From: CAILHX01 sp036561085
Lineage (GTDB): Bacteria > Pseudomonadota > Gammaproteobacteria > Burkholderiales > Methylophilaceae
Length of the DNA: 37,206 nucleotides
Assembly: GCA_036561085.1 (NCBI GenBank)
Contig: DATBPY010000112.1
Coordinates: forward strand, 1 to 37,206
Reading direction: 5' to 3'
Under the pieces are notes generated by a model that was not told where the DNA came from, searched no databases, and saw only the letters and a program-made list of their open reading frames with translations. This document shows, piece after piece, positions 34,018-37,206 of this stretch (positions within the stretch are counted from its first letter, which is position 1; each line of letters starts with the position of its first letter). Position numbers and translations under genes: made by a program.

Positions 34018-35565
34018 CTAGATGTTCTTGATGAACACTTTAGATTGTCGCTGGTAGTTATACAACTGTTGACGCGAAGACGGCAGGGACTCGACTTTAC
34101 CTTCCGCAAAGCCTCGCTCGATGAACCAGTGCGCAGTGCGGGTGGTGAGCACGAACAAAGTCTTGAAACGCCGCAGACGCGCCTGTTCCTCGCAATATTG
34201 CAGTAATCTTTCGCCGCGACCGTTACCGCGAAAGGAGGGATGGACTGCCATGCAGGCCAGTTCGGCCTGACGGCTATTGTCGAAGGGGTAAAGCGCGGCG
34301 CAGCCGATCACGCGGTTATCGTGTTCCATGACAAAGAAATAGCCGATCTCCATTTCGATGCGTTCGCGCCCGCGCCGCACTAATATGCCTTCCGCTTCCA
34401 GCGGTTCGATCAGTTGCAGGATGCTACCGACATCGGCAATGGTGGCGCTACGCATGGTCTCCAAAGGCGCTTCGGTGATCATGGTGCCTATACCGCTATG
34501 GGTGAACAGCTCCTGCAAAATGGCGCCGTCAGTGTGGCGGCTGATCAAGTGGGTTCGCGCCACACCATGATTGCAGGCGCGGATGGCGGCAGGCAGATAA
34601 TAGCTGACATCGCCCACCGGATTCTGCGTTTCGCGCAAAAATTGCTCCGCCTCGCTGGCCGTCATTTCGCGTAATAGTTGATCGTGTGCGTCATGGATGC
34701 CTGCAGTATCCATCAGGAAGATCAGTTTGTCGGCATCCAGCGCTACGGCAGCGCTCACTGCCACATCTTCGAGCGTCAGGTTGAATGCTTCGCCCGTAGG
34801 CGAATAGCCTATAGGCGACAGTAATACCAGCTCATCGTCGTCCAGGCGCTTCTGGATGCCGACAGCGTCTACTTTGCGTACTTCGCCGGTGTGCTGTAAA
34901 TCTATGCCGTTCAATACGCCTAATGGTTTTGCCGTCACGAAATTGCCGCTGGCGACACGGATGTCCGAACCTGCCATGGGGGAATTGACCAGTCCCATCG
35001 ACAGCTGCGCCTCGATCTCCACGCGGATCGCGCCATTGGCTTCCTTGACCGATTCCATCGCTTCTTCGTCGGTCACGCGTAACCCGTTCACATAGCTGGT
35101 GTTCAATTTCGCACGCCGCAATCGGTGTTCGATCTGTGGACGGGCGCCATGCACCAGCACTAACCTTACTTCCAGGCTGGCCAGAAGATTGAGGTCGTGC
35201 GAAAGGGCGATGAATTGCTTGTCATCTACTACTTCACCGCCGAATGCGATGACGAAGGTGCGACCGCCGAAAGCATGGATGTAAGGCGCAACAGAGCGAA
35301 ACCAGTTGACGAATTCATGTGGTTGCAAAGTGTCGGCAGAAGAGGGTTGCGAGGCGTTGCTGGAGGTCTCAGAGTGGGCATAAAGGAATGCCGGAGTGCA
35401 ATCAAGTGCCGCGCAAAGCTTATGCAGCATGGCTTCCGAAACCCCTTGCACGCCGCGTTCTATGCGCGACAGGTTGCCGCTATCTGCGACCACACGCGTG
35501 GCGAGCTCCTGCAACGTCAGATTTAAGGATTTGCGCCGTTTGCGTATCGCTTGACCTATAGACAT
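34018..35565 (-). CDS. argA: N-acetylglutamate synthase with an N-terminal XRE DNA-binding domain
   Basis: 515 aa; E. coli ArgA is about 443. Residues 83-365 are the amino-acid-kinase-like arginine-sensing domain (FRSVAPYIHAFGGRTFVIAFGGE, LVLVHGARPQIEHRL, RVASGNFVTAKPLG), and 368-515 the GNAT domain (AEGILVRRGRERIEMEIGYF, MAVHPSFRGNGRGERLL, ending QQLYNYQRQSKVF). It makes N-acetylglutamate from acetyl-CoA, the first arginine step. Unusual: residues 1-65 are an XRE/phage-repressor helix-turn-helix (IGQAIRKRRKSLNLTLQELA, DSGNLSRIERGVQGVSEAML). A 15-residue Ser-rich linker joins it to the enzyme. ATG 35565 has AAAGG upstream; an internal TTG at 35328 could in principle start a plain synthase but lacks a good ribosome binding site. 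Confidence 0.93.
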   Translation of the reverse strand: MSIGQAIRKRRKSLNLTLQELATRVVADSGNLSRIERGVQGVSEAMLHKLCAALDCTPAFLYAHSETSSNASQPSSADTLQPHEFVNWFRSVAPYIHAFGGRTFVIAFGGEVVDDKQFIALSHDLNLLASLEVRLVLVHGARPQIEHRLRRAKLNTSYVNGLRVTDEEAMESVKEANGAIRVEIEAQLSMGLVNSPMAGSDIRVASGNFVTAKPLGVLNGIDLQHTGEVRKVDAVGIQKRLDDDELVLLSPIGYSPTGEAFNLTLEDVAVSAAVALDADKLIFLMDTAGIHDAHDQLLREMTASEAEQFLRETQNPVGDVSYYLPAAIRACNHGVARTHLISRHTDGAILQELFTHSGIGTMITEAPLETMRSATIADVGSILQLIEPLEAEGILVRRGRERIEMEIGYFFVMEHDNRVIGCAALYPFDNSRQAELACMAVHPSFRGNGRGERLLQYCEEQARLRRFKTLFVLTTRTAHWFIERGFAEGKVESLPSSRQQLYNYQRQSKVFIKNI

Positions 35566-35603
35566 TACATTCGCCTTTAAATTTGCATTAAAAGCATTAA
35601 TTT

Positions 35604-35618
35604 ATACAAAAAATGTAT
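35604..35618. promoter_or_regulatory. Palindrome in the argA promoter region
   Basis: ATACA-AAAAA-TGTAT, a 5-bp inverted repeat with a 5-base A-tract centre, about 40 bases before the argA start. It overlaps a possible minus-strand promoter (TATAAA at 35605-35600, TTATTG 18 bases upstream). Two direct GCATTA copies (35585, 35594) and an inverted TAATGC (35632) flank it. Possible operator for the fused XRE domain; inference only. Confidence 0.5.
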
Positions 35619-35646
35619 TATTAGCAATAAATAATGCGATGTGTGA

Positions 35647-36378
35647 CTAGAAGTCTCCCCACAATGTTTGCATGGCTGCAAGTGCCGCCATGGCTGCGGT
35701 TTCCGTTCTGAGTACCCGAGCCCCTAATCTGACCGGGACAAAGCCGCAAAGTAGTGCGTTTTGCTGCTCCTGTTCCGACAGGCCGCCTTCACAGCCGATC
35801 AGCAGGCATATCTTGCCTTGAGGTTTCTGTAACTGGTGCAGCGTCTGCTCGGCGCTAGGCGAGAGCAATAATTTCACGGCGAATTCATTAGGCTGGCTGA
35901 GCCAATCTGCCAAGCTTAAGTTGGGGCCTACCTCGGGAATGAAGGCGCGACCTGATTGCTCGCATGCCGAGATCACCACATTTTGCCAATGCTCGCGTCG
36001 TTTGGCAGCACGTTCACCGGTAAGTTTTACTACGCTACGCTCGGCAGCGATGGGCTGTATGTGCGACACGCCTAGTTCGACCGCTTTTTGCAAGGTAAAC
36101 TCCATGCGCTCACCGCTGGAGATGGCTTGCGCTAAAGTCACGTGCAGCGGCGACTCGCATTCCACGGTTTGTGCCTCGGTGATCTTGATCGCGACTTCGT
36201 TCTTGGTGATGCGCAGGATAAGGGCGCGGTAATCGGCGCCGTCGCCGTTAAATACTGTGATCACATCATCCACCTGCATGCGTAATACCTTGGTGGCATG
36301 ATGCGCGGCGTTCTCCGGTAGATTGACGATAGCGCCGACCGCTAGTTTGGCCGGGCAATGAAAGCGTGACTTGGGCAT
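35647..36378 (-). CDS. rsmE: 16S rRNA (uracil-1498-N3)-methyltransferase
   Basis: 243 aa SPOUT-fold enzyme that methylates U1498 of 16S rRNA using SAM. The N-terminal PUA-like part is MPKSRFHCPAKLAVG and HHATKVLRMQVDDVITVFNGDG. The SPOUT part has ERMEFTLQKAVELGV near residue 94, SERSVVKL-type AAERSVVKLTGERAAKR, and the knotted SAM site LLIGCEGGLSEQE with RLGARVLRTETAAMAAL. It is 81 bases upstream of argA on the same strand; whether they share a transcript is unclear because argA seems to have its own promoter region. Confidence 0.95.
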   Translation of the reverse strand: MPKSRFHCPAKLAVGAIVNLPENAAHHATKVLRMQVDDVITVFNGDGADYRALILRITKNEVAIKITEAQTVECESPLHVTLAQAISSGERMEFTLQKAVELGVSHIQPIAAERSVVKLTGERAAKRREHWQNVVISACEQSGRAFIPEVGPNLSLADWLSQPNEFAVKLLLSPSAEQTLHQLQKPQGKICLLIGCEGGLSEQEQQNALLCGFVPVRLGARVLRTETAAMAALAAMQTLWGDF

Positions 36379-36440
36379 GGAATAGATAAGGCTGATGTTA
36401 AAATTCGGTCTATTGTAACGATAATTTAAGGAGTACAGCG

Positions 36441-36995
36441 ATGGCTAGTGTTAACCCGCCTGTGTGTGATTTTGGCTGGAAAGCCCCGGATTTCAACTTG
36501 CCGGGCGTGGACGGCAAGATCTGGAGTCTCGAGTCGGCAAAAGGTGAAAAGGGCTTGTTGGTGATGTTCATCTGTAACCATTGCCCTTATGTGAAAGCGA
36601 TCCGGCCTAGACTGGTAGAGGCTGTGCGTGAATTACAGGCGCGGGGCATCAATGCCATCGCCATCCAATCCAACGATGTGGTGAATTACCCGGATGATAA
36701 CTTCCAGCGCATGCAGGAAGTCTCAGCCGAATTCGGTTTCACTTTCCCCTATGTGCTGGATGAGACGCAGGAAGTCGCCAAAGCCTACGATGCCATCTGT
36801 ACACCGGATTTCTTCGGATTTAACAGCAAGCTGGAATTGCAATATCGCGGTCGTTTCGACGAATCGCGCAAGGAGACTGCGCCTGAAGATGTGCGCCGCG
36901 ACCTGTTCGCAGCCATGAAGCAGATCGCCCAGACCGGGCACGGGCCGCGTGAACAGATCGCCAGCATAGGATGCTCAATCAAATGGAAAGCTTGA
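36441..36995 (+). CDS. Thioredoxin-like AhpC/TSA-family protein
   Basis: 184 aa, thioredoxin fold with a CxxC active site: FICNHCPYVKAI, C45 and C48. N-terminal APDFNLPGVDGKIWSLES is the AhpC/TSA entry strand, and FPYVLDETQEVAKAYDAICTPDFFGF includes the cis-Pro (TP) of the fold. No signal peptide, so cytosolic. This group of CNHCPY proteins is widespread and annotated as thioredoxin family or redoxin; the client is unknown. The ATG has AAGGAG seven bases upstream and is divergent from rsmE (62-base gap). Confidence 0.9.
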   Translation: MASVNPPVCDFGWKAPDFNLPGVDGKIWSLESAKGEKGLLVMFICNHCPYVKAIRPRLVEAVRELQARGINAIAIQSNDVVNYPDDNFQRMQEVSAEFGFTFPYVLDETQEVAKAYDAICTPDFFGFNSKLELQYRGRFDESRKETAPEDVRRDLFAAMKQIAQTGHGPREQIASIGCSIKWKA

Positions 36996-36997
36996 AC

Positions 36998-37206
36998 ATG
37001 GAAAGTGTACTTCAGCAATTAGTCGAAGCGGTGCGCCAAGTGGGCGACGAAGTGGTGATGCCGTACTTTTTGAAAGTGGCACGCCAGCAAAAAGAAGACG
37101 GCAGCGTACTGACTGAGGCCGATATAGCGGCGCAGGCAGCACTACAACCCAGATTGCAAAGTATCGTTTCCGCCCCGGTGCTGGGCGAAGAAATGCCGCC
37201 GGAACA
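36998..37206 (+). CDS. Inositol monophosphatase-family protein, N-terminal part (cut by window edge)
   Basis: First 69 codons of a frame open to the window end, starting MESVLQQLVEAVRQVGDEVV at ATG 36998, two bases after the preceding stop. The segment KEDGSVLTEADIAAQAAL matches the conserved N-terminal K-x-DGS-x-x-T-x-AD motif of Mg-dependent sugar/inositol phosphatases, and VLGEEMP near residue 62 matches the first metal-ligand glutamate region. The family includes SuhB, histidinol phosphatase and CysQ; the fragment is too short to choose. Confidence 0.85.
   Translation, partial: MESVLQQLVEAVRQVGDEVVMPYFLKVARQQKEDGSVLTEADIAAQAALQPRLQSIVSAPVLGEEMPPE

Overview
The window looks like chromosomal DNA of a Gram-negative betaproteobacterium. 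Evidence is the lipid A/heptose genes, MlaA, an MdtABC-type RND pump, the gene neighbourhoods mog-thiL-pgpA-cinA-recA, yjgA<>pmbA and hemH-hrcA<>nadK-recN, and a periplasmic SHP-type cytochrome c. The mix resembles Nitrosomonadales, perhaps near Gallionellaceae; that placement is an inference from gene content only. Genes are densely packed, no stretch over 300 bases lacks a gene, and I see no tRNA, rRNA, CRISPR, insertion sequence or prophage.

Left part (1-5.8 kb): a minus-strand run mogA-thiL-pgpA-cinA-recA (recA cut by the window edge) with overlapping or very close junctions, covering molybdopterin, thiamine, phospholipid, NAD repair and recombination. A secreted PDZ protein is divergent from mogA. 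yjgA/darP and pmbA form the familiar divergent pair. A strong bidirectional terminator separates pmbA from the next block.

Envelope block (5.8-13.7 kb, minus strand): hemH, hldD, gmhA, hldE, a small membrane protein, a GT4 glycosyltransferase, phrB photolyase and mlaA. hldD, gmhA and hldE supply ADP-heptose for the LPS inner core; the GT4 enzyme may use a related sugar. MlaA keeps phospholipids out of the outer leaflet.

Middle (13.7-22.5 kb): hrcA diverges from nadK-recN. A TetR regulator diverges from a short-chain dehydrogenase across an informative promoter/operator region: two matching operators, one over each promoter. An SHP-like cytochrome c and a b-type cytochrome form a small electron-transfer unit. 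A FemAB-like acyltransferase and an MFS exporter follow.

Right part (22.5-37.2 kb): an mdtA-mdtB-mdtC-outer membrane factor operon, a heat-shock hsp20 with a sigma-32-like promoter and its own terminator, a two-domain GT2/HD-like protein translationally coupled to argA, rsmE, and a divergent thioredoxin-like gene followed by a truncated inositol monophosphatase-family gene. The most unusual item is argA: its N-acetylglutamate synthase carries an extra N-terminal XRE-type DNA-binding domain, and a palindrome lies in its own promoter region. This suggests, but does not prove, an arginine enzyme that also acts as a repressor.
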